NCBI GenBank assembly: GCA_023055505.1
Contig: JALIRH010000098.1
Coordinates: 372,001-436,000, forward strand
DNA from: Callipepla californica brunnescens
Lineage: Eukaryota > Chordata > Aves > Galliformes > Odontophoridae
Direction of reading: 5' to 3'
DNA: 64,000 bases
Shown: positions 36,401-49,642 of the stretch, one piece after another
Numbering within the stretch: position 1 is the stretch's first letter
How the letters are laid out: each line of letters starts with the position of its first letter
The notes under the pieces: model-generated
What the model was told of the DNA's origin: nothing
Databases searched by the model: none
Seen by the model: the letters and a program-made list of their open reading frames with translations, nothing else
Position numbers and translations under genes: made by a program

Positions 36401-36660
36401 TGACGCAAAATGACCCCAAATATCCCAGATTACTTCCAACACTTCTTGGAAGCGCTGCGCCCCAAAGGGCCCCAAAATGACCCCAAAGTGACCCCAAAAC
36501 CCTATAACGACCCCATAAGGACCATATCAAATCCCCTATGGGGTCACTTCTTGGTGTCTCTGCAGGCCACGACGCAGCACTGCACCCCAAAGTGCTCCAG
36601 AGTGACCCCAAAGTGACCGTAAATCGGCCCTAATGACCCCAAAAAACCTAAATCCTGGAA
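36401..36660. repeat. CCCCAAAGTGA-type repeat with exon remnant
   Basis: Short-period repeats such as CCCCAAAGTGACCCCAAAA surround an exon-like remnant at 36544-36585. A plus-strand stretch near 36428 reads DYFQHFLEALRPKG after a CCCAG acceptor-like word. It could be another exon fragment, but the evidence is thin. Confidence 0.5.
36544..36585 (-). pseudogene. Third exon remnant (VVACRDTKK)
   Basis: The minus strand reads VVACRDTKK and then a stop, closely matching the middle of the exon-like sequence at 36681-36795 with small indels. It is a truncated duplicate. Confidence 0.55.
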
Positions 36661-36680
36661 CGGCCCCAAAACGGCCACAC

Positions 36681-36795
36681 GGGGTCGCTTCTTCTTGGTG
36701 TCCCTGCAGGCCACAACGTAGCGCTGTGCGACGTTGAGTGGCGATGAATATCCGTCAGCGTACAACGTGTCCTCAAACAGCACCGAGGAATCATC
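36681..36795 (-). pseudogene. Exon-like sequence of an unrecognised gene
   Basis: On the minus strand an acceptor-like CCGCAG precedes an open 115-base segment beginning DDSSVLFEDTLYADG, continuing SSPLNVAQRYVVACRDTKKK, with a weak GT donor candidate at 36680-36679. Unlike the surrounding repeat, its residue composition is balanced and protein-like. I do not recognise the family. The downstream flank is short-period repeat, and two partial copies lie nearby (37013-37036 and 36544-36585). It could be a real exon of a microchromosomal gene whose introns are minisatellites, or a displaced fragment. Confidence 0.5.
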
Positions 36796-36799
36796 CTGC

Positions 36800-37383
36800 G
36801 GCTGTTATAGAGCAATTATGGGGTCAGGGGGAATTTATGGGGTCGGGAGGAAAGCAATGGGGTCAGGGGGAATTATGGGGTCAGGGGGAATTTAAAGGGT
36901 TGGGGGGGGAACAGGGGAACTAATAGGGTCAGAGGGGAAATTAATGGGGTCACGGGGGGAACAGGTGAATTATGGGGACGGGGGGAAAGTAATGGGGTTG
37001 GGCTGATGTGACCTCAAACAGCACCGAGGAATCGTCCTGCGGCTGTTCTAGGGCAATTATAGGGTCGGGGGGAATAGGGGAAGTAACAGGGTCAGGAGGT
37101 GAAGTAATGGGGTCACAGGGGGGAATTGATGGGGTTGGGGGGGAAATTATAGGGTCATGGGGGGGAATTATGGGGTCGGGGGAAAATTGTGGGGTCAGGG
37201 GGGAACTAATGGGATTTGGGGCTGACATTTGGGGGAAATAATCGGATTCTGGGGCTGATAATGGAGATTTTGGGGTGGAATTGCAGGATTTTGGCGCTGA
37301 GTTTTGGGGTCAGATATCGACATTATAGGGCTGGGTTATGGGGTCCGTTCGTGCCCTTTTGGGGCCGGGTTCTGTGCTGTGGG
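36800..37383. repeat. G-rich ATGGGGTCAGGGGGAA minisatellite
   Basis: Units of about 18-24 bp vary around TTATGGGGTCAGGGGGGAA. This resembles intronic minisatellites of bird microchromosomal genes. It contains the short exon duplicate at 37013-37036 and stops abruptly at 37383, where telomere-like DNA begins. Confidence 0.85.
37013..37036 (-). pseudogene. Duplicated 24-bp exon start (DDSSVLFE)
   Basis: The minus strand has the same CCGCAG acceptor-like flank and the same eight codons as the start of the sequence at 36795, then changes to GTCACATC and repeat DNA. The duplication includes upstream intron-like sequence. The GT after the eighth codon is probably accidental. Confidence 0.5.
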
Positions 37384-38001
37384 TCCTAAAACTAAAGAGA
37401 ACCCTACCCCTTCCACTAAACCTTCATCTACATCCCTAACCCTTACCCTAAACCTAAATCTACACCAAAACCTAACCCTAACCCTAACATCTCTTCTAAC
37501 TGTAAAACTAATGCTTCACCTAACCCGAACTGAAACCCTAGGATTAAACCTTACCTAACACCTAGCTATATTCCTAACCCTATCCTGAAACCTAACGTTA
37601 ACCCTAACCCTAAAAACAACTTGGAACCAAACCCTAACCCTAACCTAACCCTTATCAGAACCCTAAATCTAATCCTAACCGTTACCTTAATTTAACTCCA
37701 ATTCTACCTGAAATCTAAATGGGACCTTAAAACCAACCCCAAATTTAAGCCCAACCCTAAGCCTAACACAAAGCATTAGATTACCACAGCCATCACCTAA
37801 CTTCTAACCCTGACCCTAACACTAATACTAAACCAAAACAGATTCCAAATACTAACCCAATTCCTATTCTGAAACCCAAAACTATTCCAAAAACAAACCC
37901 AAGGCCTAACCTTTCTCTCACTCTAACAATCAAAGAAAACCTATTCCTAAACCTAATCCTAAATCTAGTCCTAATCCTAACCCTCACCCTTAATCTAACC
38001 C
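37384..38001. repeat. Diverged macrosatellite C-rich arm, left part
   Basis: Starting at GGTCCTAAAACTAAAGAG this is collinear with 3936-4820 of unit 1 but more diverged, and it lacks about 273 bp: only one AGCATTAGATTACCACA landmark (about 37774) is present where the units have two. It shares AACATCTCTTC and the absence of the extra AACA with unit 1, not with units 2-5. The abrupt left edge suggests a breakpoint joining it to the minisatellite. Confidence 0.85.
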
Positions 38002-38575
38002 TGTCAACAGTTTACCGGGCTGGATCGGCCCGGTTCCGTGACGATTGCTGCGGGGACCCACGGACCCACGCCCCAGGAAAGGGCAAGGAAAAAGGGAAAA
38101 GGGAAAAGGGAGATGGGCCTAGAAACAAAACAGCGGCAACGATCTGAGGAGGAAAGCTAATTTACTAAATAAGATATTAGAAAACAAAATAACACAATAT
38201 AATACAATGTAATTGGAATTGAGGCTAATGAATCAAACAAAATGAGCAAGAGAGAGTGTCCGATAAACCGAAGGCCTTACGCTAACGCTGAAGGCGATAC
38301 GGCAGCGAGCACCCACTGCTGAGTCGATCCCGAAGGAAAGAGAGTGTCCCGTGACCGCTGAGGGTTTTTATCTGTTCCCTCTGAGCGGAAAACACGTAAA
38401 AATACAAAGCATCGCAAAGTCCTCTGGGGAATGTAGTGCTTCTTCTCTTCTCAGACAGGTATACCTGGAATTATCAATGATCTATGGAGCTGGAGTATTA
38501 GCTCTTCAACTCCTAATGCAATACATGATGTTATGATGTGGAATACCAGTACCAAAAAATCATAAAACCATGACA
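38002..38575 (-). mobile_element. Solo LTR (574 bp) with 5-bp target duplication
   Basis: The insertion is absent from the five homologous units. Ends are TGTCA and TGACA, perfect 5-bp inverted repeats. AACCC is duplicated on both sides (37997-38001 and 38576-38580), and removing one copy restores the unit sequence exactly. The minus strand starts TGTCATGGTTTTATGATTTT and has a TATA-like ATAAAAACCC at about 38364, so transcription would run leftward. No internal retroviral sequence remains, so it arose by LTR-LTR recombination. Confidence 0.88.
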
Positions 38576-39000
38576 AACCCCAACCCCCACCCAGAAGCTA
38601 ACACTTAGCATTGTACAATACCTAAACGTACCCCTAATCCTTATCACTAAACCTAAAAGGAACCTGAAACATAGTGCTAAATCTGACCCAAACCCTAACC
38701 CTAAACTTCATCCTATTCCCAAACCTCGCCCTATTCAGAACCCTATTCCTAACCCGAACACTAACCCTTACTCTATTACTAACTTGAAGACTAACCCTAA
38801 CAATGAACCAATTCCTAAACCTTTTCCTTCCTCCAAATTGATTCCTAACACTAACCCTAACCCTAATCAAACCCGAACCCTATTCTTAACCCTAAATCTA
38901 ACCGTATCCCAATCCCTAACTCTTACCATAACCCTAACCCTAAGTCTTACTCTATCACTAACCCTAACCCTACATTAACCCTATCCTAACCCTAACCATA
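38576..39000. repeat. Diverged macrosatellite C-rich arm, right part
   Basis: It continues the unit sequence after the LTR (AGAAGCTAACACTTAGCATT at 38592 matches 4840 in unit 1) and keeps TTCCTTCCTCCAAATTGATT near 38823. It then includes extra diverged sequence before merging into degenerate telomeric DNA. Confidence 0.82.
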
Positions 39001-42000
39001 ACCCTAACCTAAACCTAATCCCAATCCTAACCCTAACCCTACCCTAACCCCTAACACTAATCCCCTAAACCTTACCACAACCCTAACCCTGAACCCTAAC
39101 ACTACCCTAACCCTGAACCTAACCCTAATCCTACCCTAACACCAACCCTCACCCTAACCCTAACCCCTAACCCTAACACTAATCCCCTAACTCTAACCCC
39201 CTAACCCTAACCCTAACCTAACCCTTACCCCAACCCTAACCCCTAACCATACCCTAACCCTAACCCTAAACCCTAACACTACCCTAACCCTGAACCTAAC
39301 CCTAATCCGACCCTAACACCAACCCTCACCCTAACCCTTACCCAAACCCTAAACGTACCCTAACCCTAACACTAACCCTACCCTAACTCTAACCCTACCC
39401 TAACCCTACCCTAACTCTTACCCTATCCCTAACCCTAACCCCTAACCCTAATACTGACCCTAACCCCTAACCCTAACCCTTACCGAAAATTCTAATCCAA
39501 CCCTAACCCTTATCCTAACCCCTAACTCTACCCTAACCCTACACTAACCCTCAAATCTAACCCTAATTCTACCCTAACCCTAACCCTACCCTTAACCCTG
39601 ACCCTAACCATACCCTAACCCTTACCTAACCCTAACTCTACCCTAATCCTTAACCCTAAACCTACCCTAACATTTACCCTAACCCCTAACCCTTACCCTA
39701 ACCCCTACCTAACCATAACTCTAACATTAACCCTAACCCTACCCTAACACCTAACCCTACCCTAACCCTGTGCTAACCCTAACCCTGACCCTGACCCTGA
39801 CTCAAACCCTACCCTTAACCCTGACCCTGACCCTAACCCTACCCTAACCCTTACCTACCCCTAAGCCATAACCCTAACCCTAACACTAACCCTAACCCAA
39901 CCCTAACCCTACCCTAACATTTACCCTAACCCCTAACCCTTACCTAACCATAACCCTAACACTAACCCTAAACCTAACCTAACCCTACCCTAACCGTGAC
40001 CCTAACCCCTATCCCCAACCCGTAAGCCCAATCCCTAACCCTGTCCCTAACCCCAACCCTACCCTAACCCTAACCCCAACCCTACCCTAACCCTAACCCT
40101 GCCCCTAAACCTAACACTAACCCCTAACCCTACCCGAGCCCTAACCCCTAACCTTAACCCTAACCCCTAACCCATACCCTACCCTAACACTACCCTACCC
40201 TTACCATAAACCTACCCTAACTCTACCCTTACCCTAACCCTACCCTAACCCTAACTCTAACCCTACCCTAACTCTAACCCTATCCATAACCCTAACCCTA
40301 CCATAACCCTATTGATGGACCCTAACCCTACCCTAACCCTAACCCCTTACCCTAACACCTAACCCTAACCCTAAACCCTAAACCTTGCCTAACCCTATTG
40401 ATGGACCCTAACCATAACACTAACCCTACCCGTAATCCTACCCCTAACCCTTACCCAACCCTAACCCTAAACCTAATCCAACCTAACCCTAACCCTAACA
40501 CTAACCCTACCCCTACACATACACCTAACCCTAACCCCTAACCCTAAACCCTAACCCTATTGATGGACCCTAACCGTAACCGGAACCCTAACCCTAACTT
40601 TACCCTAACCCTACCCGTAACCCTACCCCTAACTCTTACCCTATTCTAACCCTAACCCTAACCCTACCCTAACCCTAACTCCTAACACCTTAACCCTAAT
40701 CCTAACCCCTAACCCTTACCCTACCCTAACCCTACCCCTACCCTACCCTAACACTAACCCCTAACCTTAACCCCTAACCCTAACCCTACCCTAACCCTAA
40801 CCCTACACCCTAACCCTAACACAAACCCTACCCTAACCCTATCCTAACCCTACCCTAATCTAACCCTAACCCTATTGATCGACCCAAAACCTAACCCTAA
40901 CCCTACCCTAACCCTAAAACCCTAACCCTGACTCACACCCTACCCGTAACCCTGACCCTAATACTTACCATAACCATTATCTAACCCTAACCCTACCCCT
41001 TAAACCTAACCCTAACCCTACCCTAACCTTTACCCTAACCCTAACCCTTACTTAACCATAACCCTACCCTAACACTAACCCTAACCCTACCGTAAACCCT
41101 AACCCTTACCCTACCCTAACCCTTACCCTTACCCTAACCCTACCCTAATCCTAACCCCTAAGCCCAACCCCTAAGCCCTTATCCTGCCCCTAACCCTTAC
41201 CCCACCCTAACCCTAAACCCAACCCTACCCTAGCCCTAAACCTACCCCAGCCCTAACCCCTAACCTTAACCCTAACCACTAACCCAAACCCTACCCTAAC
41301 CCTACCCTAACTCTAACCCTAACGCTTACCATAACCCTAACCCTAAACCTTACCCTAACACTAACCCTACCCTAACCCTAACCCTGACACTGACCCTAAC
41401 CCCTAACCCTAACCCTTACCGTAACCTCTAATCCAAACCTAACCCTAACCCTACCCTTACCTTAACCCTACCCATACCCCTACCCTTACCCCTACCCCTA
41501 CCCTAACCCTACCCTAACCCCTAACCCTTACCCTAACCATACTATAAGCCTAACCCTGACCCTAACACTGACCCTAACCCTAACCCTTACCCTAACCCTT
41601 ACCTTTCCCTAACTCTTACCCTAACCCTACCCTAACCCTTACCATAAACCTAATCCTAACCCCTACCCTAACATTAACCCTACACTAACCCTGACCCAAA
41701 CACCTAACCCTAACCTAACACTAGCCCTACCCTAACCCTAACCCCAACCCTATCCTTAACCCTAACCCTAACCCTAACTCCTAACCCTACTCTAACCCTA
41801 AACCTTAACCTAACCGTAACCCCTGACCATACCCTAACCCCTAACCCTAACCCTACCCATACCCCTACCCCTACACTAACCCAACCCCTAACCCTAGCCC
41901 TACCCTAACCCCTAAACCTAACCCTAACCCTAAACCTTAACCCTACCCTAACCCTACCCTAAACCTAACCCTAACCTTAAACCCTAACCCTAACCCACCA

Positions 42001-45000
42001 GATCCCTAACCCTAACTCTAACCCTAACCCTACTGATTCCTTACCCTAACCCTACCCTAACTCTAACCTAACCCTAACCCTATTCCTAACCCCAACTTTA
42101 ACCCTACCCTAACCCTAACCCTTAACCCTACCCTAACCCTTATCCTAACCGTAACCCCTGACTCTACCCTAACCCCTAACCCTAACCCTACCCTAATCCC
42201 AACCCAACCCTAACACTAACCCTACCCTAACCCTTACCCTAACATTGACCCTAACCCTGACCCTTACCTATCCCTAACCCTTACCCTAACACTAACCCTA
42301 ACCCTGCCCTAACCCTTACCATAACCCTAACCCTAACCCTAGCCCTACCCTAACCCCAACCCTATCCCTAACCCTACCCTTACCCTAACCTTAACACTAA
42401 CTCTGCCCTAACCCTTACCATAACCCTAACCCTAGCCCTACCCTAACCCTACCCTAACCCTAACCCCAACCCTATCCCTAACCCTACCCTTACCCTAACC
42501 TTAACCCTAACCCCTAACCCTTATCCTAACCTTAACCCCTGACGCTACCCTAACCCCTAACCCTAACCCTACCCTAACCCTAACCCAACCCTAACCCTAC
42601 CCTAACCCTTACCCTAAACCAAACCCTACCCTAACTCTAACCCTAACCCTTACCCTGACCCTAACCCCTAACCCTAACCCTTACAGTAACCCCTAACCCT
42701 ACCCTAACCCTAACCCCTAACCTTAACCCCTAACCCTAAACCCTAACCCTAACCCTACACTAACCCTAATCTAAACTAACCCTAACCCTATTGATGGACC
42801 CAAAACCTAACCCTAACCCTACACTAACCATAACACTTAACCTAACCGTACCCTAACCCTAACCCTGACCCTAACCCTGACTCAAACCCTACCCTTAACC
42901 CTGACCCTAACCCTACCCTAACCCTTACCTAACCCTAACCCTACCCTAACCCTAACACTACCCTAACATTTACCCTAACCCCTAATCCTTACCTAACCAT
43001 AACCCTAACACTAAAACTAACCCTACTCTAACCCCTAACCCTACCCTAACCCTTACCCTAACACTAACCCTAAACCTACCCTAACCGTGACCCTAACCCT
43101 TAACCCCAACCCCAAAGCCCTAACAATAACCCTGCCCCTAACCCCAACCCAACCCTAACCCTAACCCCAACCCTACCCTAACCCTAACACTAACCCCTAA
43201 CCCTACCCTAGCCCTAACTTCTAACCCCTAATTTTAACCCTAACACTAACCCTAGCCCTACCCTAACCCTAACCCTACCCCTTACACTAACCATACCCTA
43301 ACCCTAAAACTGACCCTACACCATCCCTGACCCTAACCCTAACCCTTACCCTAACCCTTACCTATCCCTAACCCTACTCTAACCCTTAACCCTAACCCTA
43401 CCCTAACCCTTACCCATACCCCTACCCCTAACCCCTAAATCTAGCCCTACCCTAAGCCTAACCCTACCCTATCCCTAACCCTTACCCTAACCATTACCTA
43501 TCCCTAACCCTACCCTAACCCTAACCATACCCCTACCCCTAACCCCTACATCTAGCCCTACCCTAACCCTAACCCTACCCTATCCCTAACCCTAACCCTT
43601 ACCCTAACCCTTACCTATCCCTAACCCTACCCTAACCCTACCCCTAACCCTACCCTAACCCTGACTCAAACCCTACCCTTAACCGTGACCCTGACCCTAA
43701 CCCTACCCTAACCCTTACCTACCCCTAACCCATAACCCTAACCCTAACCCTACCCTAACATTTACCCTAACCCTTACCTAACCATAACACTAACACTAAC
43801 CCTAAACCTAACCTAACCCTACCCTAACCGTGACCCTAACCCCTATCCCCAACCCGTAAGCCCAAACCCTAACCCTGTCCCTAACCCCAACCCTACCCTA
43901 ACCCTAACCACAACCCTACCCTAACCCTAAACCTAACACTAACCCCTAACCCTACCCTAGCCCTAATCCCTAACCCATACCCTACCCTAACACTACCCTA
44001 CCCTTACCCTAAACCTACTCTATCTCTACCCTTACCCTAACCCTACCCTAAACCTAACTATAACCCTACCCTAACTCTAACCCTAACCCTAACTCTTACC
44101 CTATCCCTAACCCTAACCCCTAACCCTGACACTGACCCTAACCACTAAACCTAACCCTTACCGTAAATTCTAATCCAACCCTAACCCTAACCCTACCCTA
44201 ACCCTACCCATACCCCTACCCCTAACCCTAACCTAACCCTAACACTACCCTAACCCTAACCCCTAACCCTAACCCCTAACCGTAGCCCTACCCTAACCCT
44301 ACCCCTCACCCTAACCCTAACATTACCCTAACCCTAACCCCTAACCCTGACACTGACCCTAACCACTAAACCTAACCCTTACCGTAAATTCTAATCCAAC
44401 CCTAACCCTAACCCTACCCTAACCCTACCCATACCCCTACCCCTAACCCTAACCTAACCCTAACACTACCCTAACCCTAACCCCTAACCCTAACCCCTAA
44501 CCGTAGCCCTACCCTAACCCTACCCCTCACCCTAACCCTAACACTACCCTAACCCTAACCCCTAACCCTAACCCCTAACCGTAGCCCTACCCTAACCCTA
44601 CCCCTCACCCTAACCCTAACATTACCCTAACCCTAACCCCTAACCCTAACCGTAGCCCTACCCTAACCCTACCCCTCACCCTAACCCTATCCCTTACCCT
44701 AACCCTTACCTATCCCTAACCCTTACCCTAAACCTTAACCCTACCCTAACCCTACCCTAAACCTAACCCTAACCTTAAACCCTAACCCCAACCCACCAGA
44801 TCCCTAAAACTAACTCTAACCCTAACCCTACTGATTCCTTACCATAACCCTACCCTAACCCTAACCCTACCCTAAACTTAACCCCTAACCCTAACCCTTA
44901 CCCTAACCCTAACATTGACCCTATCCCTGACCCTAACCCCTAACACAAACCCTTACCGTAACCCCTAACCCTAAACCCTAACCCTAACACTAACCCTACA

Positions 45001-48000
45001 CTAACCCTAATCTAAACTAACCCTAACCCTAAACTAACCCTAATCTAAACTAACCCTAACCCTATTGATGGACCCAAAACCTAACCCTAACCCTACCCTA
45101 ACCCTAACACTTACCCTAACCGTACCCTAACCCTAACCCTGACCCTAACCCTGACTCAAACCCAACCCTTAACCCTGACCCTAACCCTACCCTAACCCTC
45201 ACTCAAACCCTACCCTTAACCCTGACCCTGACCCTAACCCTACCCTAACCCTTACCTATCTCTAACCCTACCCTAACCCTAACCCTAACCCTACCCTAAC
45301 CCTACCCTAACCCTCCAATCTAACCCTAATTCTACTCTAACCCTTACCCCTAACCCTAACCCTACCCTAACCCTAAACCCTAATCCTACCATAACCCTAT
45401 TGATGGACCCTAATTCTACCTTAACCCTAACCCCTAACCCTAACACTAACCCTAATCTAAACTTACCCTAACCCTATTGATGGACCCAAAACCTAACCCT
45501 AACCCTACCCTAACCATAACACTTAACCTAACCGTACCCTAACCCTAACCCTGACCCTAACCCTGACTCAAACCCTACCCTTAACCCTGACCCTAACCCT
45601 ACCCTAACCCTTACCTAACCCTAACCCTACCCTAACCCTAACATTTACCCTAACCCCTAACCCTTACCCTAACCCTTACCTAACCATAACCCTAACACTA
45701 AAACTAACCCTACTCTAACCCCTAACCCTACCCTAACCCTTACCGTAACACTAACCCTAACCCTACCCTAACCGTGACCCTAACCCCTAACCCCAACCCC
45801 TAAGCCCTAACCCTAACCCTGCCCTAACCCTAACCCCAACCCTACCCTAACCCTAACCCTGCCCATAACCCTAATACTAACCCCTAACCCTACCCTAGCC
45901 CTAACTTCTAACCCCTAATTTTAACCCTAACACTAACCCTAGCCCTACCCTAACCCTACCCCTTACACTAACCATACCCTAACCCTAACACTGACCCTAC
46001 CCCCATCCCTGACCCTAACCCTAACCCTTACCCTAACCCTTACCTATCCCTAACCCTACCCTAACCCTTACCCATACCCCTACCCCTAACCCCTAAATCT
46101 AGCCCTACCCTAAGCCTAACCCTACCCTATCCCTGACCCTAACCCTAACCCTTACCTATCCCTAACCCTACCCTAACACTAAACCTAACCCTGCCCTAAC
46201 CCTTACCGTAACCCTAACCCTAACCCTAGCCCTACCCTAACCCTACCCTTACCCTAACCTTAACCCTAACCCTGCCCTAACCCTTACCATAACCCTAACC
46301 CTAGCCCTACCCTAACCCTACCCTAACCCCAACCCTATCCCTAACCCTAACCCTAACCCCTAACCCTACCCTAACCCTTATCCTAACATTAACCCCTGAC
46401 GCTACCCTAAACCGTTACCCTAACCCTACCCTAACCCTAACCCAACCCTAACCCTACCCTAACCCTTACCCTAAACCAAACCCTACCCTAACTCTAACCC
46501 TAACACTAACCCTGACCCTAACCCCTAACCCTAACCCTTAACGTAACCCCTAACCCTACCCTAACCCTAACCCCTAATCTTAACCCCTAACCCTAAACCC
46601 TAACCCTAACACTAACCCTAACCCTATTGATGGACCCAAAACCTACCCCTAACCCTACCCTAACCATAACACTTACCCTAACCGTACCCTAACCCTAACC
46701 CTACCCTAACCCTCACCCTAACACTACGCTAACACTACACTAACATTTACCCTAACCCCTAACCCTTACCCTAACCCTTACCTGACCATAACCCTAACAC
46801 TAAACCTAACCCTAACCCTAACCCTTAACCCCAACCCCTAAGCCCTAACCCCACCCTAACCCTAACCCTGCCCCTAACACCTAACCCTACCCTAGCCCTA
46901 ACCCCTAATTTTAACCCTAACCCCTAACCCTAACCCTACCCTAACCCTAACCCTGCCCCTTACCCTAACCATACCCTAACCCTAACACTGACCCTACCCC
47001 TATCCCTGACCCTAACCCTTACCCTAACCCTTACCTATCCCTAACCCTACCCTAACCCTTAACCCGAACCCTACCCTAACCCTTACCCTAACCCCTAACC
47101 CTAACCCTACACTAACCCTCAAATCTAACCCTAATTCTACCCTAACCCTAACCCCTAACCCTACCCTAACCCTAACCCTGACTCAAACCCTACCCTTAAC
47201 CCCGACCCTAACCCTACCCTAACCCTTACCCTAACACTACCCTAACATTTACCCTAACCTTTAAACCTTACCTAACCATAACACTAATACTAAAACTAAC
47301 CCTACCCTAACCCCTAACCCTACCCTAACCCTTTCCCTAACACTAACCCTAACCCTGCACTAACCGTGACCCTAACCCCCAACCCCAACCCCTAAGCCCT
47401 AACCCTAACCCTGCCCCTAACCCCAACCCTACCCTAACCCTAACCCTGCCCCTAACCCTAACACTAACCCCTAACCCTACCCTAGCCCTAACCCCTAACC
47501 CCTAATTTTAACCCTAACCATTAACCCTAGCCCTACCCTAACCCTGCCCTAACCCTAACCATACCCTAACCCTAACACTGACCCTAACCCTATCCCTGAC
47601 CCTAACCCTTACCTATCCCTAACCCTACCCTAACCCTTAACCCTAACCCTACTCTAACACTTACCCTAACCCCTAACCCTAACCCTATCCCTTACCTAAC
47701 CCTATCCCTACACTAACCCTCAAATCTAACCCTAATTCTACCCTAACCCTAACCCCACCCTAAACCTAACCCTGACTCAAACCCTACCCTTAACCCTGAC
47801 CCTAACCCTACCCTAACCCTTACCTAACCCTAACCCTACCCTAACCCTAACACTACCCTAAAATTTACCCTAACCCCTAACCCTTACCTAACCATAACAC
47901 TAACACTAAAACTAACCCTACCCTAACCCCTAACCCTACCCTAACCCTTACCCTAACACTAACCCTAACCCTGCACTAACCGTGACCCTAACCCCTAACC

Positions 48001-49642
48001 CCAACCCCTAAGCCCTAACCCTAACCCTGCCCCTAACCCCAACCCTACCCTAACCCTAACCCTGCCCAAAACCCTCACACTAACCCCTAACCCTACCCTA
48101 GCCCTAACCCCTAACCCCTAATTTTAACCCTAACCCTTAACCCTAGCCCTACCCTAACCCTGCCCTAACCCTAACCATACCCTAACCCTAACACTGACCC
48201 TAACACTATCCCTGACCCTAACCCTTACCTATCCCTATCCCTACCCTAACCCTACCCTAACACCTAACCCTAACCCTATCCCTTACCTAACCCTAACCCT
48301 ACACTACCCCTCAAATCTAACCCTAATTCTACCCTAACACTAACCCCTAACCCTACCCTAACCCTAACCCTACCCTACCCCTGACTCAAACCCTACCCTT
48401 AACCCTCCTTAACCCTACCCTAAGCCTTACCTAACCCTAACCCTACCCTAACCCTTAACCCTAACCCTACCCTAACATTTACCCTAACCCCTAACCATAA
48501 CCCTAACACTAACTCTAACCTTACCCTACCCTAACCGTGACCCTAACCCCTAACCCCAACCCATAAGCCCTAACCCCAAACCCTTACCTAACCCAAACCC
48601 TACCCTAATCCTAACCCTAACCCTGCCCCTAACCCTAACACAAACCCCTAACCCTACCCTAGCCCTACCCTAGACCTAACCCTACCCTAGCCCTAACCCC
48701 TAACCCCTAACCCAGACCCTAACCTTACCCTAAACCTAACCTAACCCTACCCTTACCCTAACTCTAACCCTAACACTAACCCTACCCTAACTCTTACCCT
48801 ATCCCTAACGCTAAGCCCTAACCCTGACACTGACCCTAACTCCTAACCCTAACCCTTACCGAAAATTCTAATCCAACCCTAACCCTAACCCTACCCTAAC
48901 CCTACCCATACCCCTACCCCTAACCCTACACTAACCCTTACCCTAACCCTTACCTATCCCTAACCCTAGCCCTACCCTAACCCTAACCCTTACCCTATCC
49001 CTAACCCTAACCCTTACCCTAACCCTTACCTATCTCTAACCCTACCCTAACCCTTAACCCTAACCCTTAACCCTAACCCTACCCTAACCCTCCAATCTAA
49101 CCCTAATTCTACTCTAACCCTAACCCTACCCTAACCCTAAACCCTAACCCTACCATAACCCTGTTGATGGACCCTAGTTCTACCCTAACCCTAACCCCTA
49201 ACCCTAACACCTAACCCTAACACCTAACCCTTTGCTAACCCTATTGATGGACCCTAACTGTAACACTAACCCTACCCGTAATCCTACCCCTAACCCTTAC
49301 CCAACCCTAACCCTAACCCTTACCCTACCCTAACCCTAACCCTTACCCTAAACCTAACCCTACCCTAATTCTAACCCTAACCCTGACCCTATCCCTAAAC
49401 CTAACCCCTGACCCTAACCCCTAACCTTAACCCCTAACCCTAACCCTACCCTTACCCTAACCCTACACCCTAACCCTAAACCCTACCCTAACCTAACCCT
49501 AACCCTACCCTAACCCTAAAACCCTAACCCTACCTCACACCCTACCCTTAACCCTGACCCTAATACTTACCCTAACCATTATCTAACCCTAACCCTACCC
49601 CATCCCTACCCTACCCCTTAAACCTAACCCTAACCCTACCCT
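39000..49642. repeat. Degenerate telomeric array, 10.6 kb
   Basis: The array consists of CCCTAA mixed with CCCTAC, CCCCTAA, CCCTGA and other variants, C-strand on +, with no long pure runs. It has its own higher-order structure: the marker TTGATGGACCC occurs about ten times plus one TTGATCGACCC, the block around GACTCAAACCCTACCCTTAA recurs many times, and a 221-bp duplication is clear at 44121/44342. Hardly any frame exceeds 60 codons. It ends sharply at AACGGTGTCAGAATG. Confidence 0.93.
44121..44562. repeat. 221-bp direct duplication inside telomeric array
   Basis: The segment starting TAACCCTGACACTGACCC at 44121 repeats from 44342 with few differences, including the rare word CCGTAAATTCTAATCC. 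An approximately 85-bp sub-block ending CCTCACCCTAACCCTAACA repeats further to about 44690. Confidence 0.75.

Noticed and set aside
35781..36611. 276-codon minus-strand frame across the CpG segment
   Set aside because: About half is minisatellite translation and the rest has no recognisable domain. The CpG segment is better described as a promoter.
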